In this document: positions 11,501-23,500 of the stretch, piece after piece | Layout of the letters: every line of letters starts with the position of its first letter | How positions within the stretch are numbered: the stretch's first letter is position 1 | Assembly: GCA_963930775.1 (NCBI GenBank) | Contig: OZ005699.1 | Location: 3,865,501 to 3,929,500, forward strand | Source: Cliona cf. orientalis | Taxonomy: Eukaryota > Porifera > Demospongiae > Clionaida > Clionaidae | Reading direction: 5' to 3' | Length of the DNA stretch: 64,000 nucleotides | Program-made: the position numbers and the translations under genes | Notes under the pieces: generated by a model | Told to the model about the DNA's origin: nothing | The model's input: the letters and a program-made list of their open reading frames with translations, nothing else | Databases searched by the model: none

Positions 11501-14500
11501 CCAGTACAAATTAATAGAAGTGATGATGAAAGATACCTCGATTCTACCTACATATTCAAATAGATGTAACAGCCACTTACAAGGAGTGGGTTTAACAAGA
11601 TTGTTAATCCCTGCCTTCAACCTTTGAAGATGAGCTGAATAAAGAATAAAGAGCAATGAAATCTCTGATAGGGAGCATTTGGAAATAGGGACACCATAAA
11701 GGACATCATTCATAGTTCTATTTCTTAAAAGTGTCTTTTATTTGAAGTTAATAAGCCATTATATGGTGTCATTCAGCCAAATTATTGTGTCAGATACTAT
11801 AAAGTTCATACCCCTCTTTGATATTCCCATTGCCTTGAGGTCATTCTCCTGTAGATCTTTAAGGTTTTCAATATCGGCACCAGTACTGTAGCCTTCTTGC
11901 TCAAATAGCTCTGAGTATTCATACAACTGTAGCCGTTTAAGCCATGTTCTCACATCTTCCTGTATGAGAAAAAAGCTGTAAGTATCCACTGAGAGGTTGT
12001 CAATGAAATCCATACGATCATATCTTGAAAGTACCGTAAAAAGCCTAATGGCACAAGTTGTTGCAGCTAGCGTAAGTCATCAGCACCTGACCATTTATGA
12101 CGTTCGTGACTGTATTTCGGCTCTGTATGTGCTATAAACCCGGAGTCAAATAAAATCCATTTAGTAGATAAGTCATTTATCTAATAAAGGTCACTATGAG
12201 CGAGTATGCTAGACCCATGATTTTATAAATAATTATTGGTGATCATTTCCACCTGTCGTCGACCGCCCAGTAGTTTGTAACAGTGCCGCGTAATGTTGAC
12301 CAATCGCTGATTTTTGTAATAAATCATAGAGTCGGTAGACTCTATAAGTAGAGATGGCACGGATACTCCATGTATATAATACATTACAAACATCCAAATA
12401 TCTCAAAAACAGGTAACTTTGTGAAATTCTAAGTGTCAAAATCAGAATCTACAGCAAATTATCTATCTAATAAGACCAAGATTATTCACTAGATGTTAAA
12501 AAAAAGCTATTTGTCAATCTTTCTTTCTTCTTTCTTTCTTTCTTTCTTTGTTTCTGTTTTCCTGGCCTAACTCAAGACTACCATGACCACTCACCTTAGT
12601 TTGAGTATAAATCCACTCAAATTTGGAGCGCCCACATCTGTGGCACGCTCGTTTTGTATTATCAGGATAGCGATTTAATTGTGTGTGTCTGATTAGCCAT
12701 TTTGTCATATAATGCGTATGCTCATGCAGTGTTGCCATGGTGAAGTCATGTGACCGATGTCAGTGGCGCGCATGCGTCGGCGCATCCACGATTGATCCAG
12801 GACCTGCTCAAGCACTCAGCAGATCGCTCAGTGAACTGTCGATTATGGTGGCTACTACAGGCCCGTAGCCAGACTTTTTAAAAGGGGGGTGCACATGTGT
12901 ATGGGTTTAATTACTATAATGTACTCGCAACAAGGGTTGGAATATTTCTTGCTGTTGTACTATACAATTTCAATGTACTACATGTAAAAAAGGGGGGTGC
13001 ACGTGCACCCCCCTGCACCCCCCCCCCCTGCCTACGGGCCTGTACTACCAATAGTAAACTTACAGGCCTATAAAATACGCTCCCGAAATAGAAGGTTTTC
13101 GTTGCTACTTGATTCTAAACAGCCTTCTAATCTTTCAAGTTTGCCAATCTAGCCAGCTTCAAGATCGAGATACCAAGGTGCGTGGTTTCAATCACAGTTC
13201 TCGAGTTGTCTCGAGAATCCCACAGAGGTGTGTTCAATAGTGTGTAATGCAAAAGAAGACATCCTAGCTAGCTATCAAAAGACTGCCTGGGATTTGCACT
13301 TAGAGAAGTATTCAAGTTTGAACTCACGGTGTGTTTGGGACACCATAGCTGCCTGACAAAAAGGCTAGGATCACACAAATATTATGCTGAATCAGTGATG
13401 TACCTGCTTCCCTATAATATTGTAGTATGTATTATTGTTAGAGCACGGTTGGATGTAGCTAGGTCCAGAAAATTTTTTTTGTAGTTGTAGCTGGTTCCAT
13501 GCATTTTATAACGATAAATAGGCAAACCATAATATCTGGTCACCATGGTGAGTCTCATGCCGGGCTTCTGTCCCCACGAGATTAGTCAGCTAGGTGGCAT
13601 TGATGAAAATTAATGACTATCATGCATGAACTACCCTGGGGGCACTAAAAAAAGAACAGTAACAAGTATAAAAAAACAATTGAATATGAATGCACAGGAG
13701 TGCAGAACCCTCACCGCTACACATACATGACTCATGCACATGTAGATCTATAGCATGTCTCAATGTGTATGCCTGCTCAATATCAGGAGTATTGAACTAG
13801 CCACATACCCTGCACCTGAGGTACTTGGGTTTTCTTTTGAGTCAGTGCATGATATACGCGTAGGGGGAAGGCACCTGGCTATGTTACTGAAAGCCTCTAT
13901 GACTTGTTACTTTAACTGAATTATGCACTTGAGAGCCATTGCCTATTTATACTGTCACTGCATTGACAACTGACCAGCAAGGCACAGAATGGCAACCACA
14001 GCTGCACACTACTACACAACTGGCTGGACAGGACTTAACGTGACCACTCCTCCTTGATGCCTTGTAATCCTCGGATGCGAACTTTCTCTCAGATGACCCT
14101 TACCATACAGACGGTTGGACTGATAGACAAACGGACGGACAGACGGACGGATGGACAGACAGACGGATGGACAAAAATCGCCAAATGATTGCAGTAACCC
14201 TCTGCCTACGCTTTGCGGTGAGGGTTAAAAATTGAAGGATAAAGTAGGGATGGCAGTGTGAAAAAATACACGAACAAGGTTTGTAGGAATAACGTATCAC
14301 ATCCACTATACATCCCTACACTTGCTTTTGAGTAGCCGTTCTCACACGTACTATATATGGGGCACATGCATGCAGGAATGGAGAAGCAATACATGGATCA
14401 ATGTCAAGTGACACTTTACATACTGAATCAGGAGTTTATGATGTTAATTATTGAGAAAAGCAAGCGTAGGAATGTATAGTGGATGTGATATGTTATCCCT

Positions 14501-17500
14501 ACAAACCTTGTTTGTGTATTTTTTCGCACTGCCATCCCTACTTCATCCTTTAATTTTATTATTATACTTGTGTACACTAAATACTTCCACCATCATCATG
14601 AATATCAAGTTTTATATCGAGTGAAACTTTCACATACGCAGAATGCACAAAATTAATACCATTGCCATACGTATATAATGCATGGTAAAACATGACCACA
14701 CCTGAGACCATGTATGGTATAGCTATATCGGTTGACAATAAAAGGTGGTCAACTATAATGATGACATACGCTAGCTTGATAACAGATACAAAATAATATG
14801 GAACATTTCAATTAGCCACAAACACGCCAAGGGTTCTTAATTTTACATTGCTCAACCTACTGGGTCATCCTTGTATATACGTAGTGATGGAAGCCTTTTA
14901 GCTGCCTTTTGAAGGCGTAGCCTAAAGCCTTTCTTGTCAATACCGATAGCTAGAAAATCCTGCAAAAAATACAATATCATTATTTTCATGTATCTAGGGT
15001 TCACCCCCATCATATTATGTTTGTGAATACATTTTTAAGTCTTGAAAAATTTTGCAATGATTCTTACCTCTGATCCCATTGCTGCAATGAAATGCAAATT
15101 GACATAACCATGCCTTTTGAAGTTGTCTTTGTACTCCTGTATGGAGAAAATATTTGATCAAACTGCTACAAGTAAGTAAACCTTAAGGTGATTAGTCTTT
15201 GTGGATATTAATGTTTGATACTTTTTTAGCTAAATTTTTGTACACCTGCTAATATTAGCTATACTAGGGGTGTGGTCTCAAAAGTTATGCACCTCTGGAA
15301 CCTTCCAAAACACATAATATTGCTTTCCTCCTAGATTTGCCCCAGGAGTAGATCATATTACATTATCTGGCATTACTTCTCTCAATCATGATGAAGGCTA
15401 TTGATAATCATCATAATGATTTTTTTCAGAGAGAAATAATGCCAGATTGAATCTAGTCATGGGAATGATGGAAATATACACAGAGTGTGTTCCCAAAATG
15501 CTCCTTCCCCCCCTCCCCTCACAATGGTAGCCTGGGTTCAAGGCTTAGACTGTGTACTAAGGATTACAAATCAGGAACTTACCAGACACTCTTGCTTTCG
15601 CAACCATTGAAGAGTTTCTTTCCACTTTAACAATTTCCGTTTCTTTTCTAACGGTTTAAGTTCTTCCTCTTTCTGTTTAATTTCTTGTTTGATTTGCTCT
15701 ATCAGTCGTTTCCATTCTTCTTCTGACCATTTTGACTGTTGACATTCGTTGTGATATCTTATTTTCAGTTGTCTATGCTCTTGTTCCAATTGTTCAAATT
15801 CTTCCTCCACCTGGTCCAGGTTCTCATCTAATTGTTGAAACTCCTCATCTGAATCCACTAGCAGAGAGTCTGTGTCTTCTAGATCTTTAGGTGATGGTGC
15901 TGAAAGCAATACTGAAAGAGCTAATCAGAAAGGTATGTGATTTGATTACAAACTAGAGCTCTGAGAGCACATACCCCATGCTGACGTTGCACAATATGTA
16001 GATCTACTTTTGTGTGCATGATTATAATTAATTTTAGTAATTTTAAGTGGAAATGCTGTTTAGTCCCAGTGATGTTAGCTGCAAAAAATAACTCTGTACC
16101 AAACTAGACAAGGAAGATATATATGAACTTCTATTATGTATAATATAATATTATAGCTACCGTAGGACGGGTTTTAATTGCGTAGTTTAATAATTGCGTT
16201 GTAGTCAAGTCAGGCCAAATTGCGAATCCAATAATTGCGATAGACGACCCCGTACCGTACTGTAGTTTACATGCACGTTTACGTTTGCGAATCTATTAAT
16301 TGCGAAGCGTACAAACACTCGTAATTCGCAATTAATAGATACTCGCAATTAAAACCCGACCTACAGTATCTTATTATTTTGGATCCATAGGTCTTCAGAT
16401 TTCAATCATTAGATTTGGATAGCTAGCAGCCAAATATTATACATGATATCGCGAGCATTCGATGATTTCATATAGTTGTGCGGCAGAAAGCATTATTGTT
16501 ATGCACTCAAATCGAGGGACCAATATTATAGGCACTATTGATAGGTATAATATTATACCGTACCCTCGCGAAAGAGGGCCCACTACGGAATGTCGGCCCA
16601 CTCCCCACTTTGAGCTCAATTTCCTGCTAAGGTCTAGTGTTTACTCGAATATGCACCCATGCGAAGCTGCCTTTGAAAGCACAGTTCAAATGCATGAAAT
16701 GGCTGGACTGTACTTTGAATAATCTATGTAAGATCGATAAGTAACGTGATAAACAGCCGTAAAACTAAGCCTAGCTAACTTTGTGCCACGTTTCAGCACA
16801 AATAAACGATCATACACGGCTAGCGATCGTAGCCACACCCACTGAATATGGCTGCACTCAACGATACACGGTGAAGTATCGTAGCCGCCCTTGCTCTGGA
16901 TTGGTAACCACGCTTGAATAAGGCTGAAGCTAGCGTGGGTAACTTATCTGGGCATTCTTTCGAGCGAAACTGATACCTCGAATATCGGCCCATCCCCCAA
17001 TTTTGGCCTAACGTAAGGTGCACCGCCCGTGGGCCCTCTTTTGCGAGGGTACGGTATTATTATGGCTATGGAAGCCAACAAAAGCACTATTTAATTTTGT
17101 GACACTTGTGGACCCGTGTCCCTCGATTTGAAGAACACTACAGCCAATTTTTCGCTGAATTCAATTGATTCGTTGTGCATACAAGTTGCATAGGTGCCTG
17201 TGTTATATCAAGATGTGGCTATGTTTGTGCTAACAACAACAACAATGCCGACACGACTGACTATTTTACCCCTTGCACATTCGTGCAGGGTAATAATTAC
17301 ATACATACACACATGCAGCTGTACTTACACTGAGTATGATGTGTCGGGACAACTTTTGTCTCTTGTTCTTGTACAGATTTAGGTGGACTCTCTTCAAGAC
17401 TCAGATCTAGAGTTGCTTCCTTCTCACGTGATTCTCTGCGACAACACCAAATACAGCAAGCTACACATTTCCTAAAGCAACCTTGTAGGTGGTCCCACCA

Positions 17501-20500
17501 TCCAAGAAGTCCTTTATCTTTTCCGCTATTTCCTTCTCTCGTTCCCCAGCTCTGGCTGTCCAAGTTAGCAGCTGAGTAAATGAGCAGTAGTAGATAACCC
17601 GAAGGCAAAGCAAGCAGGTACCACACACAGTGTAGAAGGCAGTACCACTCTGGCAAATGGAGTATTGCAGCGACTAAGAAAGTGACAGCAAAAGCTCCTA
17701 GGTAGATTGTACTAGTGCTGACGGGAAGAATAAACTTTGGCTTCCATAGGCTCTTTGATAGTTCTTCAATGTACCTAGCAGCTTTCTTACAATTTTCAAG
17801 AGTTTCGGCATCAGCTGTGATGTTTGAGGTTGAATTAATACAGGAAGGAGGTCTCAGTACTTCTGGCTGATGTCCATGGAAAATACTGTAAATAGTATCC
17901 TTGAAGATCCCAACAATAACTATAGACATAATGATGGCAAATATGAAGGTCAACACTTTGGCCATGTCTAGCTGAGTCTGAGAACTGCTTAGCAAACACA
18001 CTATACCATAAAAGACACTGACAATGACTAGAATAGTTATTATCACCAATGTATCGGAAAGCGTGAGCTTAAATGCTGACTGCAATCCACTGGAAATGAC
18101 CAAAATGACAGTTGCTGGAGAAATTGCTGTGGAGAAGACCATTATAGCCTGGAATATAATGAAGAGAATGGAAACAGTATCATTCCTTCTGGTGATACTT
18201 CCAGCTTCAGATATGAGCTGAGCTAAATTGGCGATTGTTGAAGGAATCCAGCGACGCCGTTGCTTAAAAAACTCATTAAATTCTGTTGGGCAGTAGGTTT
18301 GATCTTCTGATATGGCACAGTATTCAAGTCGCCAACCTGCTTTGATTAGGAGTGTGCATAGCCAGCGATCTTCACCCATGTCCTTCATCAGAAACTCCAT
18401 TGCTCCTATTGCTTCAGTCGAATATGTTTCCAAGACATCCTTCAGTGCACTACAACGAAATACACTAAAGCATCCAGGAGAGCAGAGCACACACCCAAGA
18501 ATGTGTTCAGCAGGCTTTTGGAACCAGTGGCCAATGGCGTAATCAAAGATCTGATACCAGTATAAGACTCCAAATCCCTTGGGATGAGTCCGAGCACAAA
18601 CAGCTCCAACTCGCTCATTTGAAGCAAGCATATCTAAGAGCACATCTGCAGATAGAGGAGTGAAGTCAATATCAGCATCTGTAGTCAAAATAAAGGTATC
18701 ACTGGCGTTTAAATGTTCCGTTCTAATTCTGTGGTTCAAAACATAGTTCATGTACATGACTTGGCTCCATCGCTTCTTTGGCTTGACCAAGGATTTGTCT
18801 TTGAAGTGAACAGTGAAGGGCATTTCCCCCATTCCAATATCCCATGTCAAACGGTATCCATAAGGTGTCTCTTCTCTTTTACATCGTTTGAGGTCAACAT
18901 GCAGAGTCTCTTCTAGTAGTGACAAGAGTTGCAGTCCAAACTCTTGGATCTGAGTGCCATTGATTGCTCCATCGAAAAAGATATGAGATTCATATTTATC
19001 ATGGGCTCCCCTTTCTCTAATAGTTGCTGAATAATTGCAAGCCAGGTTGTAAATTGAAGAGAGCATTTGTTTCATTTCAATTTCATTTTCTCGATACATT
19101 GTTGAACAAACAAAAATTCTTCTTGCATTTCGGCGTATTACATCTCCCCTGCCATCTTCCTGGCCAAGATCTTGGAATACACTTTTCTTTTTAGTCTGCC
19201 TATTTAGAATCATGTGTTGCTCAAAGAAAATTCCATCATAATGTGGTGTCAAGAACATTTCACTGTCCCTTGAAAGAATAATGTTGGTTTTTACTAAGAG
19301 AAAATAACCCATAGCAATTAGTTCACCAAACCATAGCAATAACGTCAGTATGCACATAAGAACGTACTTGTCAATCTTTCTTACTGGATTCTGGTCATCT
19401 GATTCAATTGTGAACGTGGGAAATACTCGATTCTCAAGTTTAAAGGAATATGTGCTTAGATAGTACCAAATGATAGTCACTGGAGTTGAGAGGAGCAAAG
19501 GAAGAGCAAGACTCAGTCGACTAAGGATCATGGTGCAAGCAACCCAGCCTACAAGGTATCCAATGAATGTAGCCACCACCTGAACTATCATTACTGGTAA
19601 GTGATCATTACGCAGTGTTATGTGACATCCAGAATTGAGACACCAAGGATCAATGTGGTGTTCAGACAGATACCGGAAGATAATGTAGCTGACGAAGGGA
19701 TAGAGCAGGAGTCGTATGCCAGAGTTTATAAAACCTATGATGGTTTAATATCTTACATATTGGGGATGCAAATAATATGTAGCGTTATTAAGTGCATGCT
19801 GTAGCCATTAGCTATTATTTATTAAGCGCATGCGCTTATTAGGTGTGGTATTACAGATAGCTGCCGCTCAAGATGGTAAGTGCCGGTGATTTGTTCTGTT
19901 TACCATTATAAGCATATGTGCTTTAATTAACCAGAGTATACGGTATGTACCTACATCAAAATAAGAATGTATTCGCTCGATCAGATGCCGCGGCTGCTAT
20001 TATTAGATTTTTATCGCCCGAATTTGTGTAGCGTTTATTCGAGAGCGGTGACTATTCGAGAAGGGCATTAATTAACACAAGTAGCTGCCAAAAAGGCAAT
20101 CTGTAGAGAAATGGTTGATTGACACCACTGAACTAGGAGATTCTGGTCCCTTTGCTGATGTAGAAGAAGGTTAGAACTTGTTCTAGAAGACTTCTAAGTA
20201 TTTATCTTGTAGATACCTGCCATCAAGAACGAAGGCATGTTCACATGCTATCGTGCTTCTAGAATGGTAGGCGTGGCGCAGCTACTATTCGAGAGCAGCG
20301 ACTATTTTGTTCAACACTTCCAGATGTGTGGCGATTAATCGAGTCTGATCAAGAGAATACGGTATTCCATATGTAGCCTCATTGATATACCACAGTATAC
20401 AACCATTATCAGTATCCAATGAATAGGGAGTATACTAATAATTGTGCACAATGTCATGCTTTTATCAAATGTACATTTCTGGCTGCTGATTTCCGATGAA

Positions 20501-23500
20501 TTGTACAAGATTCTCAGCTAGGCTAAGGACTGCCTAGCCTACGTATACGTTTGCACAGCGCTTCACTATTATTAAATTCTTCACACTACAATGACGTAAT
20601 ATTGTCAAATAGAAACCATACATGTACACTTTACGGCCGTGCTTGAACGTTCACGAGTCATAAGCCATAGTCTGTGGTAATACTGACATCTATGAATATA
20701 ATTAACATGCAAACGGCCGCATGGAGAGCCATAGATGGCCTCCAGCTCGAGAAGCGGCCAAAAAAGCGATGTCTGATGGTTACCTCCACATGCTCAACAG
20801 ATACTATACAATTGGTTTAGCATGATCAATGGAGTGCTTGTCCTAAAATTTTATACAAGCCGAGTTACAATCCCAAAAGTACCGCACAAGTGGCATAAAA
20901 AAACACATTTTCACTCGTAACTTTTGTCCAAAGAGATATTTTTTGAAGCGCTCCATTGAGTAAGCAGTACTTAGTCCTGCTACCTTCGGTATTGCTAAGG
21001 ACGCCAGCCTGTGTCTGCAAGTTCACCGCATCAGCGGATCAAATCTTCCAACATACCGTATATGTTCTAATACAAGGGTGTAGACAGGTGGGGGCTTGGG
21101 GGGGGGCTTTAGCCCCCCCCCCCCCCCCCCCCCCCCCCACTTTTTGAGCAATAATTTATGTACTATATATGGGATTGTTAAAGTTAGATGAAATTCTCTG
21201 AAATTCTAGTTGTAATCATAGTTGGATAGCAAAAATGTGCAACAAATTTGGGAAATAATTGCTGGAAATAGCTGTTTTTAAGGTTCTGGACACAATAGGA
21301 TCAAAATTTTTCGCGCGCTTCGCGCACAGTTGTCACAAAGCCCCCCCACTTTGAAATTTGTGTCTATACCCTTGTAATATAGGCGCCACCCTAATTTTGG
21401 CGCCCTTTGAGACCTGCGCAATTTTTTCGGTTCTAATTTAAGACGCCTTTCTGGAGATCAATTATTTTTAGGCAGCGCCTATTTAATTGGAACGTATTGC
21501 CACGTGAAATATGCATATGGCAATACCACGATACCGTACCGCCGTACCATCGATTGATCTATCGAGCTAGCAGTTTAGATGTCAAACTAAGCTGTCTCCT
21601 ACACTTATATGGGCACTTACTGACTACTTTGATGAGTCTTTCTGGAGTTAGAGACAACCATTCTGATGGCTACGGTACCGATAACTCGAGAATGATTCAG
21701 TGATCAGAGTAAAATTTCCAAACAGAACTGAAACCAGAACCATATTTTTGTTGTTCTCGCCACATATTGATTGCCACTAAATAGGACCGATTAGTGATAG
21801 CGCTTGTGCTCTGGCAAAACTTACAGCACCATTCTAATTTGCAGCTCTTAGGCGCCTCCCTAATTTAGGCGCCCTTTGACCTGCTCGTGAATTTTTCAGT
21901 TCTAATTGGAGGCGCCTGCACAATCTGTAATTAATTTTTGGGGGCGCCTATATTAGAAAGTATACGGTAGGTTTGTTTATTGCATCATATGATGAGTATA
22001 ATGACGTCATATTGAGGGCGTGCCCATCTTAATTAAATTCTTTTGGTCTGTTGTTTACATCTATACTTTCAATTTTAATTTATGATCAAGTGATATGGAG
22101 ATATAGTGTTACAACCATGCACGACAAAACATGTCTTCAACAGGCCTCCCAGTCCTTAATGCTGCCGAGTTTGCAACACTGGGACCACATATGGGTATAT
22201 AGCATGCGGTAAAAATGTACTAATGTGACGAGGGTTTTGCACTGTAATATATAGGTGTGCACTTAATTACTGAATACATAGAAATTTTTACCACGAAAAA
22301 ATTTTTGTTCTGCATTAAAGATTGTGTAGAGGATATGGTGAGCATTGGTGCAGTGAAATTTCTCTGCAATACAAGCTGGGCTTGGCGAAATTTTTATTCA
22401 GCATAACTTTCACGTATACAGTATTAGATAAACCACTGATGGAAGCGGTTTCGCTATCAGTTTAGCCTAGGTAATAAAAATGGTCACATACCGTAGAAAC
22501 TGGTTGTTAAGTGCTGCTCGCTGTTAAGCGCATTGTTTTGTGCGAGCTTTACTGCTCTTCGTTAGGCATATATACCCAGCAAGCAACTGAACGACGAGCA
22601 ATCGGTTACGTGAGCCCAGAAAGAAAGCTAGAAGTATATAGGCTGGAGAAGAAAATGTCGAGAATTACACTCTCTGGTCGCTTCTTGGCCATCACTGTAG
22701 GCCATTCTACCCTCGACACATTCTTTACGCACGCCCCACCTACCGTGTTTTAGCACTTCTAATTAAGTGTATGCTTCCCGTTACTTGAAGCGCATACTTT
22801 TTGTTAAGTGCATATTTTCTTGCTGCCGCGTGTTATAAGCGCATGCGCTTAACAACCAGTTTCTACGGTATAACATTATGTAGTCCACTACTCACATAAT
22901 TTAAGATACATAGAATCTTGCAGTTATTGCTAATTACCACCTACTTGATTTGTATCTCGCTGTGTTGTTCTGTTGTTCCCTCCTGTGTGGCACAGCAATG
23001 TTCTCCTGGAACCATGTACTCCATAAGAAAGATAGAACAATAATGCATAGAGGATATCCAACCATCGGTCTGACCATATTGTATCCACGATGCTTCATGT
23101 GGACAACCCAAACACCAATGAATCCAAAAATACCAACTATTTGAAACACCAGGGCTATGATTTTCATTACTCGATTTTCAAGTAGAAGTTGTACAATGCA
23201 GACCACGTACTCCACCTTTGATTTCTGATGTATGTGAGAAGAGTCATGTCTCTGCTGTGTACGTAAACATTCATCATGTTGACACCAGAACCACTTTTGA
23301 GTGTAATAACAGTCCACAATTATCTGACAGAAGAATACTCCACAAAGAAGAAAAATTCCGGCTCCAGGTGAGATTTCAGGCAGAACAAGATAAACAAATG
23401 TAGTCATGGCTACAACTTCTGCACCAGAACCAGCAATACCCTGGAAAAACATACACTGATAAATCTACAACATGTACATCATTATAGAGCTAACCTGCGC

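Larger units (their letters stand above)
8520..11580. other. chs-B intron 9, filled with repeats
   Basis: No coding sequence recognised. It holds a copy of the inverted-end repeat that also occurs at 43390-43865 (here about 8580-9230), a 54-bp palindrome at 9312-9365, a repeat module with the ending GGTCTCTAAC (about 9550-9900), and a member of the GAGCTCTGTAGAGCACATAC family (about 10216-11281) that carries a nested element at 10313-10788. Confidence 0.7.
11960..14860. other. chs-B intron 7, repeat-rich
   Basis: No exons recognised. It contains a TTTC microsatellite (about 12519-12549), the 5-bp-duplication element 12858-13042, a 540-bp repeat ending in a GACG-type microsatellite (13690-14226) and a fold-back element (14227-14560). 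The stretch 12060-12440 shows nothing I can name. Confidence 0.6.
15953..17293. mobile_element. repeat family with ACCCC/GGGGT ends, copy 3, in chs-B intron 4
   Basis: Left end is GAGCTCTGAGAGCACATACC, right end TTTACCCCTTGCACATTCGT then GCAGGGTAAT. It shares the order of internal segments with the 10-kb copy. Two TA-flanked elements (16162-16366 and 16558-17054) have inserted into it. Confidence 0.6.
19735..22944. other. chs-B intron 3, made largely of small elements
   Basis: No exon recognised. It contains one end of a GTATACTCTGGTTAATTAAA element (about 19800-19945), a GCGACTATTCGAG-type element (about 20020-20365), the composite 21056-21967, and the element 22491-22868. Confidence 0.65.

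Noticed and set aside
18024-18916. Plus-strand ORFs across the chitin synthase exon
   Set aside because: Antisense shadows of the catalytic exon.
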